64,000 bases of DNA, taken from assembly GCF_000421825.1 (NCBI RefSeq), contig NZ_ATXT01000016.1:310001-374000 (forward strand), read 5' to 3'. A program made the position numbers and the translations under genes. Below the pieces are notes generated by a model that worked only from the letters and a program-made list of their open reading frames with translations, searched no databases and was not told where the DNA came from. Positions 33,658 to 43,008 of the stretch are shown here, piece after piece (positions within the stretch are counted from its first letter, which is position 1; each line of letters begins with the position of its first letter). Origin of the DNA: Humibacter albus DSM 18994. GTDB lineage: Bacteria > Actinomycetota > Actinomycetes > Actinomycetales > Microbacteriaceae.

Positions 33658-34634
33658 CACGCCCTCCCCTCGTGCGACTCGGCCGCGTGGTGCGGGTCGT
33701 GGTGCTCGTCGTGAAGGGAGTGAGGCCCGTCGGGATGCGCGTGCGGGGCATCCGCCGTGCCGACCACGACGATGCGCCCCCGAGTGCGGATGACGTCGAC
33801 CGGGGAGTCGTACAGCTCGCTGAGCACTTCGCTGCGCAGCACCTGGTCGGGGGTTCCGATGCGGAAACGTCCCCCGGCGAGGTAGAGCACGCGATCGACG
33901 AGGTCGAGCACCGGGTTCACATCGTGCGTCACGAACAGCACGCCGAGCTGCCTCTCGCGGCGGTGCCGGTCGATGAGCTCGCTCACCGCGCGCTGGTTCG
34001 GGAGGTCGAGCGAGAGCAGGGGCTCATCGCAGAGCAACAGTCGCGGGTCGCCGGCGAGCGCCTGACCGACGCGCAGCCTCTGCTGCTCGCCGCCGGAGAG
34101 GAGTGAGATCGGGACCTTGCTGTACGGGGCGGCACCGACGGCATCCAACAGGTCGTCGATTCGCTGATTGCGGCGCTTCGACGGCCAGGAGACTCCCCAT
34201 CTCTCCCCGTCGAGACCGAGACCGACGAGGTCGCGGGCGCGCAGCGGTGTGCCCTCGTCTGCGAGCTTCTGCTGCGGGATGTACCCGATGCGGCGGTTGC
34301 CGCGCGCGACGGGCTCACCGAGAAAGTCGACCGAGCCCGACTCGAGCCGGTGCTGGCCCAGGATGACCTTGAGCAGGCTGGTCTTGCCCGATCCGTTCGC
34401 GCCGAGCACGGCGATGAACTCCCCGGCGTGCACGTCGAGGTCGAGGCCCGACCAGAGGGTGCGGTCGCCGAGCCGCAGCGTCGCATCCCGCAGGCTGAGC
34501 ACGCTCTCGAGGGAGGCCGCCTTCGGCGGGGCGCCGATGGACGACTGCGGCGCAGGCCCTTCGGCGGACAACTCCGGCGCGGAGCCGTCGGCCGGGTGCG
34601 CTCGCTCAGGGATGTCGGTGGGCACGGACATCAT
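33654..34634 (-). CDS. znuC: Zinc ABC transporter ATP-binding protein with His-rich tail
   Basis: 326 aa. The ATPase core begins near residue 45: Walker A GANGSGKTSLL, Q-loop YIPQQKL, signature LLSGGEQQR, Walker B LLLCDEPLLSLD, H-loop FVTHD. The C-terminal ~30 residues are rich in His (APHAHPDGPHSLHDEHHDPHH), a likely zinc-binding or zinc-sensing tail. The N-terminal ~45 residues are a Pro/Ala/Ser extension with no counterpart in short homologues. ATG 34634 overlaps the znuA stop (ATGA). Confidence 0.93.
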   Translation of the reverse strand: MMSVPTDIPERAHPADGSAPELSAEGPAPQSSIGAPPKAASLESVLSLRDATLRLGDRTLWSGLDLDVHAGEFIAVLGANGSGKTSLLKVILGQHRLESGSVDFLGEPVARGNRRIGYIPQQKLADEGTPLRARDLVGLGLDGERWGVSWPSKRRNQRIDDLLDAVGAAPYSKVPISLLSGGEQQRLRVGQALAGDPRLLLCDEPLLSLDLPNQRAVSELIDRHRRERQLGVLFVTHDVNPVLDLVDRVLYLAGGRFRIGTPDQVLRSEVLSELYDSPVDVIRTRGRIVVVGTADAPHAHPDGPHSLHDEHHDPHHAAESHEGRAW

Positions 34635-35575
34635 GATCCTGCCTTCTGCAAGGCGGCGCCGATGGCATCCAGGTTGGCGCGCATCCACGAGATGTAGGTC
34701 TTGCCCCGCGGCAGCGTCTCGGTCACCGGCACCACGGGCACGTCGTTCGCCTTGGCCGCGTCGAGCACCTTCTGCGTCTGCGCCCCGGTCGTCTGCTCGT
34801 TGTAGGCCAGCAGGGCGACTTTGTGGGACGAGAACAGCGCGAGGGTCTCGTTGAGAACGCTGGGGGCGACATCCGTGTCGTTCTCGATCGCCTCGCTGAA
34901 CTTCTGGGGTGTCTTGTCGACGAGGCCGATCGCCTCGAGCATGTAGAGGGGCACGGGCTCGGTGATGGCCGCGCCCTCGCCGGCGTACGTCGACTTCAGC
35001 TGGGACTCCCTGGTCTGGAGTTCGGCGACGGATGCCGCGAACCTCGTCTCGTTCGCCTCGAACGTCGCCGCGCTGCCCGGGCGCGCCTTCGCGAAAGCCT
35101 TCTCGAGCTTCGCCGCCACGTTCGTCACGGTGGGGAGGTCGTACCAGAGGTGCTCGTTGAACTCGCCGTTGGACGGGTTCTGGTCGTAACCGGAGATGTC
35201 GGCGGCGTTCAGCACGGTCGGCTTCGTCTTCAGCGCGTGGAGCATCTCGTCGACGAAGTCGTCGTATCCGCCGCCGTTCGTGATGACGACCTGCGCCTTG
35301 GAGAGCGCGAGCTGATTCTGGCCGCTGGCGCTGTACTCGTGCGGATCCTTGTCGGGGTCGTCGATGATCGACGTCACCGCGACCTTGTCGCCGCCGATCT
35401 GCTTCGCGACGTCGCCCCACACGTTCGTGGAGGCGACGACTGTGATGCGACCGGAGCCGGCGGGACTCGCCGAGGTGCCGGCAGCGGGATCGGCTGAGGC
35501 GGAGCATCCGGTCAGCGTGAGGGCGAGTGCCGCGAGGGAGGCCGACGCGGCGAGGGTGAAGGCAGAGCGCTTCAT
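34631..35575 (-). CDS. znuA: Zinc-binding lipoprotein of ABC transporter
   Basis: A 314-aa cluster A-I metal-binding protein. The signal peptide ends in lipobox LTGC (Cys 24). Metal ligands are visible as DPHEY (His ~79), NEHLWYD (His ~142) and downstream acidic/His positions; the charged loop between them is short. It captures Zn2+ (Mn2+ cannot be fully excluded) for ZnuBC. Zur in the same operon supports zinc. ATG 35575 is preceded by AGG in a C-rich leader. First gene of the znuA-C-B-zur operon. Confidence 0.92.
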   Translation of the reverse strand: MKRSAFTLAASASLAALALTLTGCSASADPAAGTSASPAGSGRITVVASTNVWGDVAKQIGGDKVAVTSIIDDPDKDPHEYSASGQNQLALSKAQVVITNGGGYDDFVDEMLHALKTKPTVLNAADISGYDQNPSNGEFNEHLWYDLPTVTNVAAKLEKAFAKARPGSAATFEANETRFAASVAELQTRESQLKSTYAGEGAAITEPVPLYMLEAIGLVDKTPQKFSEAIENDTDVAPSVLNETLALFSSHKVALLAYNEQTTGAQTQKVLDAAKANDVPVVPVTETLPRGKTYISWMRANLDAIGAALQKAGS

Positions 35576-35676
35576 GAAAGGGGGAACCTGTCTAAGTCAC
35601 GTGGAGATGGATGCCGGGCGCCCTTCGTTCGCGCCCGCTCCGGCCGTCGGTGGCGTGACTGGCGCCGACGGCTTAT

Positions 35677-35691
35677 TGATAATGATACTCA
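35677..35691 (-). promoter_or_regulatory. Zur-box-like dyad in the znuA promoter
   Basis: Read on the minus strand, TGAGTATCATTATCA differs at only two positions from TGATAATCATTATCA, the core of the mycobacterial Zur operator as I recall it. It sits ~100 bp upstream of znuA, inside the spacer of a possible promoter (-35 TTGCAT, 17 bp, TAAGCC). Binding of Zn-Zur here would block the whole operon, including zur. Confidence 0.7.
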
Positions 35692-35804
35692 GATGCAACA
35701 GTGCTCGTGACCGCTAGTGCGCGCCCTTCGCCTTGGCCGCATTTCGGTGCACTCGGCGAAGGCGACGGCACTCGCCTGTGGCAGGAGGATGCGAGGATCG
35801 AGTC

Positions 35805-36746
35805 ATGGGCCGGACGATGCTGCTCGACACCGCTTCCCTGTACTTCCGCGCGTTCTACGGCGTTCCCGAGAGCGTGACGTCGCCGGACGGGATGCCCGTG
35901 AACGGCATCCGCGGACTGCTCGACATCATCGCCAAGCTCGTCACCGAGTACGAGCCGACCGCGCTCGTCGCCTGCTGGGACGACGACTGGCGCCCGCGCT
36001 GGCGCGTCGAGCTGATCCCGTCGTACAAGGCGCACCGCGTAGCCGAGGCGGTGCCCGGCGGCGTCGACGTGGAGGACACGCCCGAAGGACTCGTGCCGCA
36101 GGTGCCGGTGATCAGGGAGCTGCTCGGTCTGCTCGGCATCCCGATCGTGGGCGCCGAGCAAGCCGAGGCCGACGACGTGATCGCCTGCCTCGCACGCCGC
36201 GCCGCCGACCGGAGTGAGGGCTCCGTCGATGTGGTCACCGGCGATCGCGATCTGTTCCAGCTGGTCGACGACGACGCCGGCGTGCGCATCGTCTACACGG
36301 CGCGCGGCATGAGCAAGCTCGAGATCGTGACGAATGCCGTCGTCGAAGCGAAGTACGGCATCTCGCCGAGGCAGTACGCGGCGTTCGCGGCGATGCGGGG
36401 CGACCCGTCCGACGGGCTGCCCGGTGTTGCGGGCGTCGGCGAGAAGACAGCGGCGGGACTGCTGCGCGAGTACGGCGACCTGAACGAAATCCTCACCGCC
36501 GCAGGCGACGCAGGGAGCGCGATGGCGGCGGGCGTGAGGGCGAAGCTGGCGGCATCCGCGGAGTATCTCGAGCGAGCCGTGCCCGCGATCGCGGTCGGCG
36601 AGCGCGTGCAGCTGCCGCCGGTCGACGGGACGATACGGGCGTTGGATGCCGCGCGGAAGGCATCCGTGCGGGAATTCGGGGAGCGCTACGGGCTCGGCGG
36701 CCCGTTGGACCGGGCGCTGAAGGCGCTGGCCGCTCGCGTGGCCTGA
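35805..36746 (+). CDS. 5'-3' exonuclease (FEN/PolA N-domain-like)
   Basis: A 313-aa stand-alone structure-specific nuclease. The N-terminus MLLDTASLYFRAFYGV carries the first catalytic Asp. VACWDDDWRPRWR, AEADDVIACLA and VVTGDRDLFQLVDDD provide the metal-binding acidic cluster. The helix-hairpin-helix GDPSDGLPGVAGVGEKTAAGLL binds DNA. It resembles the PolA 5' nuclease without polymerase, as found in many actinobacteria; it would process flaps or Okazaki primers. ATG 35805, with AGGA upstream. It is divergent from znuA. Confidence 0.9.
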   Translation: MGRTMLLDTASLYFRAFYGVPESVTSPDGMPVNGIRGLLDIIAKLVTEYEPTALVACWDDDWRPRWRVELIPSYKAHRVAEAVPGGVDVEDTPEGLVPQVPVIRELLGLLGIPIVGAEQAEADDVIACLARRAADRSEGSVDVVTGDRDLFQLVDDDAGVRIVYTARGMSKLEIVTNAVVEAKYGISPRQYAAFAAMRGDPSDGLPGVAGVGEKTAAGLLREYGDLNEILTAAGDAGSAMAAGVRAKLAASAEYLERAVPAIAVGERVQLPPVDGTIRALDAARKASVREFGERYGLGGPLDRALKALAARVA

Positions 36747-36771
36747 CGCCCGACGACGCGGGCCCGGAATA

Positions 36772-37671
36772 ATGGGGCCGGTGGATGCCACGCCGACCCC
36801 CGATGAGCCCGACGCCGCCGACGCGAGGGGGATCGCTCCCGACAAGAATCGGCCCAGTGCCACGACCGGCACGGATGATGACCCGGCGACCACGGGCAAG
36901 GATGTGTTGCGGCTCTGCGTCACGGTGCCGGCGATCGTGACGCTGGGCGCTGGGGTGATCATCACCGTCGTCGGAGAGATTCTCGCGATCCCCGACGCCG
37001 AGGGTGACACCGTGTGGGGCAACCTCCCCTTCCTCGGACCGATCCTGGCGGGGATCATCGCGGTGCTGCAGCCGCTGTGGCGCCCGCCGCGTACTCTCGC
37101 CGCGTTCTTCGGACCGCTGTTCCTCCTTCCTCTCGCCGCCGCGGTGCTGTGCTCGATCGCCTCGATCGTCGTCTGGGTGATGCCGTCGTTCCAGTCGGCA
37201 GTGGCTGCGGCCACGTCGACCGACGGTTTCCACTACTGGTTCGACGGAGGCGCGCCGTGGCCCGCGTTCCTTCTCGTCGGTTATGCCGTAGGACTGATCA
37301 TCGGGCTCATCGCGTTTCTCGTCGTGTCGCTTCCCGTCATCGTGATGACGAACACTCGTGAGTTCGTCGTGATGAACATGCTCGATCGTGACCCGCAGTA
37401 TCTGCGCCGCAACCGCATCAGTGGAATCGCGCTTTCGCTGACCTTGCTCAGCGTGTTCGGCGTGCCGAGCGGTTTCGTGTTCGGGTACCCCGCCGTCGGA
37501 TGGATCTTCGTGGTGCTGGGCGTGGCGTCCTGCGCCACCGTGGTCCTCACGCAGCGAGTCGACCGGCGACGCCGTGCGGAAGCACTCGGCGATCGACGCG
37601 TCGGCCTCGAGCTCCCGCGCACGAACGACAAGGCTGCGAGGCCCGACGCGACCGAGCACGGCGACAGCTGA
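36772..37671 (+). CDS. Six-TM membrane protein, function unknown
   Basis: 299 aa. A disordered Asp/Pro/Ala N-terminus of ~40 residues precedes about six hydrophobic segments (GAGVIITVVGEIL; LGPILAGIIAVLQPL; FLLPLAAAVLCSIASIVVWVM; AFLLVGYAVGLIIGLIAFLVV; GIALSLTLLSVFGVPSG; WIFVVLGVASCATVVL). The C-terminus is basic and hydrophilic. No recognised family. It follows the exonuclease by 25 bp and may share its transcript. ATG 36772 or GTG 36781 could start it. Confidence 0.65.
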   Translation: MGPVDATPTPDEPDAADARGIAPDKNRPSATTGTDDDPATTGKDVLRLCVTVPAIVTLGAGVIITVVGEILAIPDAEGDTVWGNLPFLGPILAGIIAVLQPLWRPPRTLAAFFGPLFLLPLAAAVLCSIASIVVWVMPSFQSAVAAATSTDGFHYWFDGGAPWPAFLLVGYAVGLIIGLIAFLVVSLPVIVMTNTREFVVMNMLDRDPQYLRRNRISGIALSLTLLSVFGVPSGFVFGYPAVGWIFVVLGVASCATVVLTQRVDRRRRAEALGDRRVGLELPRTNDKAARPDATEHGDS

Positions 37672-37687
37672 ACGCTGCCATCACCAC

Positions 37688-37882
37688 CCAACACGCTCCA
37701 CAAGGCGGCGGCGTGCACGCCGCCGAACGCGACACGTACGAGAGCCGACCGCCGCGCGCCCGGCGGGGACGGGCACCACCCTCGCAACGCAACACGCTCC
37801 ACAAGGCGGCGGCGTGCACGCCGCCGAAGGCGACACATACCCAAGCCGACCGCGGCGCGCCCGGCGGGGACGGGCGCGCAAA
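37688..37882. repeat. Direct repeat (~101 bp, two copies) each with a 20-bp palindrome
   Basis: Two tandem copies start AACACGCTCCACAAGGCGG and contain the perfect palindrome CGGCGGCGTGCACGCCGCCG (37706-37725 and 37807-37826), then a C/G-rich tail ending CCCGGCGGGGACGGGC. It fills the gap between two convergent genes, where it could act as a double bidirectional terminator. Confidence 0.85.
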
Positions 37883-37887
37883 ACAAC

Positions 37888-39324
37888 TCAGTCCAGCAGC
37901 AGCGCCGGCTCCTCGATGATCGACGCGACGTCCGCGAGGAAGCGGCTGGCGACATCCCCGTCGACCACGCGGTGATCGAAGGATGCCCCGAGCGTGGTCA
38001 CGAAACGCGGCCGCACCTCGCCGTCCACGACCCACGGCTTCTGCTTGATGGTGCCGAGCGCCACGATCGCCACCTCGCCGGGGTTCAGGATGGGCGTTCC
38101 GGTGTCCATGCCGAAGACGCCGATGTTGGTCACCGTGATGGTGCCGCCCGCCATGTCCTTCGGCGGGGTCTTGCCGTCCCGCGCCGTGAGCGTGAGGTCG
38201 CCGAGGGCGCTCGCGAGTTCGAGCATGCTCATCGACTGCGCTTCCTTCACGTTCGGCACGATGAGCCCGCGCGGGGTCGCGGCGGCGACGCCGAGGTTCA
38301 CGAAGTGGTGAACGATGATCTCCTCGTCGGTCCACGTCGAGTTCACGGTGGGGTTGCGGCGCACGGCCCAGATCATGGCCTTGGCCATGATGAGCAGCGG
38401 TGACACCCGCACGCCCGCGAAGTCCGGCGACTTCTTGAGCCGCTGCACGTACTCCATGGTGCGCGTGGCATCCACATCGACGAACAGGCTCACATGCGGC
38501 GCGGTGTAGGCGCTCTGCACCATGGCCGTGGCGATCGCCTTGCGCACGCCCTTCACGGGGATGCGGTCCTCGCGGGCATCCGGCCATGCCGGCGTCTGCA
38601 GATTGTGGAACACGCTCGCCTGGCTGGCCTGCCGAATGACGTCGTCGCGCGTGATCTCTCCGGCGATGCCCGTGCCGGCCACGAGCGCCAGGTCGACGCC
38701 GAGGTCTTTCGCGAGCTTGCGGATCGGCGGCTTCGCCACCACGGGCACGGCTCGCGCGGCCGGGACCAGGTCGGCGGCCGCCGGAACATGGCGCCCCTGC
38801 TCGGGCGACCGCGCCTGACTACGGCGCCGGCTCGTGCCGTGCCCTGCCGAGCCGTAGCCCACGAGCACCGCGCCCGGCTTGGGCTCGTCGCCGTCGCGTT
38901 CGATGAGCGTGGATGCCGCCGCCTCCGCAGCCGCTGCGGCCTCGGCACGCGCAGACCCTGCCGCTGCGCCGGGAGCGGGAGCGCTGGCATCCGCTGCGCT
39001 GTTCACATCGGATGCCTGCGCCTCGTCGTCGACTTCGATCACATTGTCGAGACCCTCGGCCTCGAGCACGGCTCCGCCGGAAGCGCCGGCTCCGACGATG
39101 ATGATCGGGGTTCCGACCTCGACGGTCTGACCCTCGTTGACGAGCAGTCGATCGACGACGCCGTCGAACGGCGAGGGCAGCTCGACGAGCGACTTGGCGG
39201 TCTCGATCTCGCACAGCACGTCGTTGACGTGCACGCTGTCGCCTGCGGCGACCTTCCATGAGACGATCTCGGCCTCGGTGAGGCCCTCGCCGACGTCCGG
39301 CAGCAGGAACTCGGACTCGGTCAT
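37888..39324 (-). CDS. 2-oxoacid dehydrogenase E2 (branched-chain type)
   Basis: A 478-aa dihydrolipoyl acyltransferase. The single lipoyl domain (residues ~1-80) has the lipoylated Lys in [14 protein letters not shown] long Ala/Gly/Glu linker leads to a peripheral-subunit-binding domain ([21 protein letters not shown]). The catalytic domain ends with [16 protein letters not shown], carrying the His and Asp of the acyltransferase site. Grouping with the E1 alpha/beta genes just upstream indicates a branched-chain or related 2-oxoacid dehydrogenase complex (BkdC-like). Its gap from the E1 beta stop is 102 bp, without a visible terminator. No E3 gene is nearby. Confidence 0.9.
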   Translation of the reverse strand: MTESEFLLPDVGEGLTEAEIVSWKVAAGDSVHVNDVLCEIETAKSLVELPSPFDGVVDRLLVNEGQTVEVGTPIIIVGAGASGGAVLEAEGLDNVIEVDDEAQASDVNSAADASAPAPGAAAGSARAEAAAAAEAAASTLIERDGDEPKPGAVLVGYGSAGHGTSRRRSQARSPEQGRHVPAAADLVPAARAVPVVAKPPIRKLAKDLGVDLALVAGTGIAGEITRDDVIRQASQASVFHNLQTPAWPDAREDRIPVKGVRKAIATAMVQSAYTAPHVSLFVDVDATRTMEYVQRLKKSPDFAGVRVSPLLIMAKAMIWAVRRNPTVNSTWTDEEIIVHHFVNLGVAAATPRGLIVPNVKEAQSMSMLELASALGDLTLTARDGKTPPKDMAGGTITVTNIGVFGMDTGTPILNPGEVAIVALGTIKQKPWVVDGEVRPRFVTTLGASFDHRVVDGDVASRFLADVASIIEEPALLLD

Positions 39325-39426
39325 GGCACTCCTCGCGTTGCGGGCTGAAGTCGGTGGGTGGATCAGGTCTGTGAACGGATCAGGTGCGAGCCCTCGCGTC
39401 GATCACGACGACCGGACGGGAAGGCA

Positions 39427-40467
39427 TCAGTACGCCAGCGCCCTGTCGACCGCCTCGAGCACGCGGTCCGCGTCGGGCAGATAGAGGTCTTCGAGCTTGG
39501 CGGGCGGGAAGGGGGTGTCGAAGCCGGCGACGCGCAGCACCGGGGCCTCGAGTGAGTAGAACGCCTTCTCGGCGATGGTGGCCGCCACCTCGCTGCCAAC
39601 GCTCACGAACCCCTGGGCCTCCTGCGCGACGACGAGGCGGCCGGTCTTGCGCACGGACCCGAGCAGCGGGCCGAAGTCGATGGGCGACAGCGAGCGCAGG
39701 TCGACGACCTCGACGCTCGTGCCCTCCTCCGCCGCGATCTCGGCCGCGCGCAACAGCACGCTGACCATGGCGCCGTGGCCGACCACCGTGACATCCGTTC
39801 CGGTGCGCACCACGCGGCTGGCGTGCAGCGGCACGGCGCCGGTCTCGAAGTCGACCTCGCCCTTCGGCCAGTACCGGCTCTTCGGCTCGAGGAAGACGAC
39901 CGGGTCGTCGGAGGCGATGGCATCCTGAATCATCCAGTACGCGTCGTTCGGCGTGGACGGGCTCACGACCCGCAGTCCGGGAGTGTGCGCGAAGTACGCC
40001 TCGGGGCTCTCCTGGTGGTGTTCGACGGCACCGATGTGGCCGCCGTACGGGATTCGGATGACCACCGGCATGCGCAACGCGCCTTCGTGCCGCGCGGTGA
40101 TCTTGGCCAGCTGGGTGGTGATCTGGTCGAACGCGGGGAACACGAATCCGTCGAACTGGATCTCGCACACCGGCCGGTACCCGCGCATGGCCAGGCCGAT
40201 GGCGGTGCCCACGATGCCCGCCTCGGCGAGCGGGGTGTCGATCACGCGCCGCGCGCCGAACTCGTCCTGCAGGCCCTCGGTGATGCGGAACACGCCGCCG
40301 AGAGCACCGATGTCTTCGCCCATGAGCAGCACGCGCGGGTCGTCGGCGAGCGCCTGGCGCAGCCCGGCGTTCAGCGCCTTCGCCATCGGCAGGCTCGCGG
40401 TCCCGGTGCGGAACGGCGTGCGAGCGGATGTCCGACCCGCCTGCTGCGCGGTCGTCACGTCGGTCAT
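39427..40467 (-). CDS. 2-oxoacid dehydrogenase E1 beta subunit
   Basis: A 346-aa transketolase-like partner of E1 alpha. Conserved stretches: LLMGEDIGALGGVFRITEGL, DTPLAEAGIVGTAIGLAMRGYRPVCEIQF, RIPYGGHIGAVEHHQESPEAYFAHTPGL, and the C-terminal VVDLRSLSPID. Its length and EHHQESPEAYF loop are those of BCKDH/PDH beta chains. ATG 40467 overlaps the E1 alpha stop (ATGA). With E1 alpha it forms the ThDP-dependent decarboxylase for branched-chain 2-oxoacids, feeding branched fatty-acid primers, which suits an actinobacterium with iso/anteiso lipids. Confidence 0.93.
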   Translation of the reverse strand: MTDVTTAQQAGRTSARTPFRTGTASLPMAKALNAGLRQALADDPRVLLMGEDIGALGGVFRITEGLQDEFGARRVIDTPLAEAGIVGTAIGLAMRGYRPVCEIQFDGFVFPAFDQITTQLAKITARHEGALRMPVVIRIPYGGHIGAVEHHQESPEAYFAHTPGLRVVSPSTPNDAYWMIQDAIASDDPVVFLEPKSRYWPKGEVDFETGAVPLHASRVVRTGTDVTVVGHGAMVSVLLRAAEIAAEEGTSVEVVDLRSLSPIDFGPLLGSVRKTGRLVVAQEAQGFVSVGSEVAATIAEKAFYSLEAPVLRVAGFDTPFPPAKLEDLYLPDADRVLEAVDRALAY

Positions 40468-41738
40468 GCTCCCGCCCCCTGCGTCGTGGCGGCACCAGCC
40501 GTGCCGGCGGCCGTACCGACCTCCGCCTCGAACGACTTCTCGTAGCGCTCCAGCCACGCCTGCTGCTCCACGAGGCCGGCGTGCGGCTCGGAGTAGACGT
40601 GCTCGAAGATCAACTCTGCGGTGGGCGCGACCAGTTCCAGCGTGCGACGGCGGATGTCTGCGGCATAGTCGGCCGCCTCCTCGTCGATGGAATCGAACCA
40701 CTCGTCGCCGACACCGCGGGACGACAGGAACGTGCGCATGCGGGCGATCGGGTCGCGGCCGCGCCAGTGCTCATCCTCGTCGGAAGTGCGGTAGCGGGTC
40801 GGGTCGTCGCTCGTGGTGTGCGCGCCCATGCGATAGGTGACCGCCTCGATGAGGCTCGGACCGCGGCCGCCGCGCGCGGCATCCAACTGTTTGGCCGACA
40901 CGATGTAGCTGGCCAGCACGTCGTTGCCGTCCACCTGGATGCCGGGCATTCCGAAGCCGCCCGCGCGGAGGTAGAGCGGCGCACGGGACTGCGTCTTCAC
41001 CGGCACCGAGATGGCCCACTGGTTGTTCTGCAGGAAGAACACCTGCGGGGTCTGGAAGCTGCTGGCGAAGACGAACGCCTCGCTGACCTGGCCCTCGGAG
41101 CTGGCGCCGTCGCCGAAATAGACCATGACGGCTTCGCGGGCGGAGGCATCCGGCTCTGCGTTGCCGACACCGCCGTGCACGCTGACCGCAGCCGGGCTCG
41201 TCCGGTCGAGGGGGGCAGCGGGATTCGTCCGGTCGAGGTCGATGCCCATGGCGTAGCCGGTGGCGTGCAGCGCCTGCGTTCCGAGCACGAGCGTGTAGAC
41301 CCGCACGTTGCCGTTCTTCGGGTCGGTGGGGTTCCAGCCGCTGTTGGTCACGCCGCGCATGACGCGAATGATGTCGAGCGGGTCGACGCCGCGGATGGTG
41401 GCCACGGCGTGCTCGCGATACGACGGGAAGATCGTGTCCTGAGGCGCCGCAGCGCAGGCGGATCCGACCTGGGCGGCCTCCTGTCCGCTGCTCGGCGGCC
41501 ACAGGGCGAGCTGTCCCTGGCGCTGTAGGTTGGTGGCCTCGGTGTCGAAGCTGCGCACGCGCACCATCTCACGGTAGAAGCGCGAGTAGTCGTCGTCGGT
41601 CAGCTTTTCGAGGTACGGCAGGAACTCGGTCGCGGCATCCGTCGGTTCGAATCGACCGTCGTCGGTCAGCACCTGCACCGTCGCGGAGGAGAGTCCCGTC
41701 GATGACGCGAATCGGTCGTTCGTTGCAGACATCCTCAC
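40464..41738 (-). CDS. 2-oxoacid dehydrogenase E1 alpha subunit
   Basis: A 424-aa ThDP enzyme subunit. The ThDP motif is GDGASSEGQVSEA ... QNNQWAIS (about 210-240), and PSYREHAVATIRG and YRMGAHTTSDDPTRYR are typical E1 alpha phosphorylation-loop-like regions. A ~25-residue insert (PAAPLDRTSPAAVSVHGGVG) precedes the ThDP motif. GTG 41738 shares a base with the hisC stop (TAGTG); ATG 41732 is an alternative. It is second in the hisC-E1a-E1b-E2 operon. Confidence 0.92.
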   Translation of the reverse strand: MRMSATNDRFASSTGLSSATVQVLTDDGRFEPTDAATEFLPYLEKLTDDDYSRFYREMVRVRSFDTEATNLQRQGQLALWPPSSGQEAAQVGSACAAAPQDTIFPSYREHAVATIRGVDPLDIIRVMRGVTNSGWNPTDPKNGNVRVYTLVLGTQALHATGYAMGIDLDRTNPAAPLDRTSPAAVSVHGGVGNAEPDASAREAVMVYFGDGASSEGQVSEAFVFASSFQTPQVFFLQNNQWAISVPVKTQSRAPLYLRAGGFGMPGIQVDGNDVLASYIVSAKQLDAARGGRGPSLIEAVTYRMGAHTTSDDPTRYRTSDEDEHWRGRDPIARMRTFLSSRGVGDEWFDSIDEEAADYAADIRRRTLELVAPTAELIFEHVYSEPHAGLVEQQAWLERYEKSFEAEVGTAAGTAGAATTQGAGA

Positions 41739-42844
41739 TAACCTAACCGCTCACCTGCGGGCAATTTCCGTAGTGTCTCGACAAGGGTTTCCGCGGTCTT
41801 TAGAACAGCATCCACAGACTCCTCTTCGCCCACCCCCACGCGGATGCCATATGGCGCGAACCCGCGCACCGCCAGTCCGGCGTCGAAGAACACGTCGGCG
41901 CAGTACGGCGTGTGCTCGCCCGTCGGCAGCCACACGAAGTTGCCCTGCGCCTGCGGAACGTCCCAGCCCTGCGCCAGCAGCCCGTCGCGCAGTCGGCCGC
42001 GGCGCTCCGCGATGACCGCGACACGTTCGAGCAGTTCGTCCTCGCGTTCCAGGGATGCCAGTGCCGCCGCCTGCGCCGTATCGGTCACGCTCATCGGGAT
42101 GGCCGTCGCGCGCGCCGCGTTCAGCAGCCGCTCGGGCCCGACCGCGTAGCCGATGCGCAGACCGGCCAGGCCGTATGCCTTGGAAAATGTGCGGAGCACG
42201 ATGAGGTTCGGATATCTGCCGATGAGCGCACGGCCGTCCACGTGGCCCGGGTCGGTGACGAATTCCACGTACGCCTCGTCGAGCAGCACGAGCCGGTCGG
42301 AGGGCACCTGCTCCATGAACCGTTCGAACTCCGCGGCGGTGACGATAGGCCCCGTCGGGTTGTTCGGCGTGCAGACGATGATGGCGCGGGTGCGATCGGT
42401 GATCGCGGCGACCATGCCGTCGAGGTCGTGCCGCGCGTCGGGAAGCAGCGGAACCGTGACGCTGGATGCCCCGGCCACCGTCACGAGACCGGGATACGCC
42501 TCGAAGGATCGCCACGCGTAGAGAACCTCGTCGCCGGGACCGGCGGCCGCGCTGATCAATTGCGCCAGGAGCGCCACGGATCCGGCGCCCAGGTGCACCT
42601 CTGCTGTGCCGACGCCGAATCGCTCGGCGAGGCGGTCGCGCAGAGCGAGAGCCGCACCGTCGGGATACCGGTTCAGCGCGGTCTTCGCGCGGACGGCATC
42701 CAACACCCCGGGCAACGGGTGGAACGGGTTCTCGTTGCTCGACAGCTTGAATCCGTCTTCAGCGGGCACCCGGCCCTGCGCGTAGGCGGCGAGGCCGGCG
42801 ATCTCCGGGCGCAACAGCACCCGTTCGACGTTCTGGGGATCCAC
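41738..42844 (-). CDS. hisC: Histidinol-phosphate / aromatic aminotransferase
   Basis: A 368-aa PLP-dependent class I/II aminotransferase. It has [10 protein letters not shown] near the N-terminus, [16 protein letters not shown] (Asp for the pyridine N), the PLP Lys in [15 protein letters not shown] (~227-240), and the C-terminal GIRVGVG. Family members either make L-histidinol phosphate or transaminate aromatic amino acids (Pat). Its place at the head of a branched-chain dehydrogenase operon, away from other his genes, leaves an aromatic or broad-range amine donor role open. The GTG start is probably leaderless. Confidence 0.85.
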   Translation of the reverse strand: MDPQNVERVLLRPEIAGLAAYAQGRVPAEDGFKLSSNENPFHPLPGVLDAVRAKTALNRYPDGAALALRDRLAERFGVGTAEVHLGAGSVALLAQLISAAAGPGDEVLYAWRSFEAYPGLVTVAGASSVTVPLLPDARHDLDGMVAAITDRTRAIIVCTPNNPTGPIVTAAEFERFMEQVPSDRLVLLDEAYVEFVTDPGHVDGRALIGRYPNLIVLRTFSKAYGLAGLRIGYAVGPERLLNAARATAIPMSVTDTAQAAALASLEREDELLERVAVIAERRGRLRDGLLAQGWDVPQAQGNFVWLPTGEHTPYCADVFFDAGLAVRGFAPYGIRVGVGEEESVDAVLKTAETLVETLRKLPAGERLG

Positions 42845-42850
42845 ACCGAC

Positions 42851-42856
42851 AACTTA
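42851..42856 (-). promoter_or_regulatory. -10 box (TAAGTT) for a leaderless hisC mRNA
   Basis: TAAGTT on the minus strand is followed by six bases (GTCGGT) and then the hisC GTG. This matches the actinobacterial leaderless layout. No ribosome-binding site is present. No strong -35. Confidence 0.45.
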
Positions 42857-42878
42857 CCCGCGGCGGTATTCCCCGAGC

Positions 42879-42975
42879 CGAAAACGAGCTGTGCCGAGCT
42901 GTGCCGAAAACGAGCTGTGCCGAAAACGAGCCGAGCCGCAACACGCTGTGCCGCAACCCGCTGTGCGCACCCCTT
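42879..42975. repeat. GCCGAAAACGAGCTGT tandem repeat
   Basis: About five to six degenerate copies of a 15-16-bp unit (GCCGAAAACGAGCTGT, drifting to GCCGCAACACGCTGT) lie between divergent hisC and the holin-like gene. Confidence 0.7.
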
Positions 42976-43008
42976 TCCCGGCGGCCCCCGTCCTGGAACA
43001 CTGTGGGG

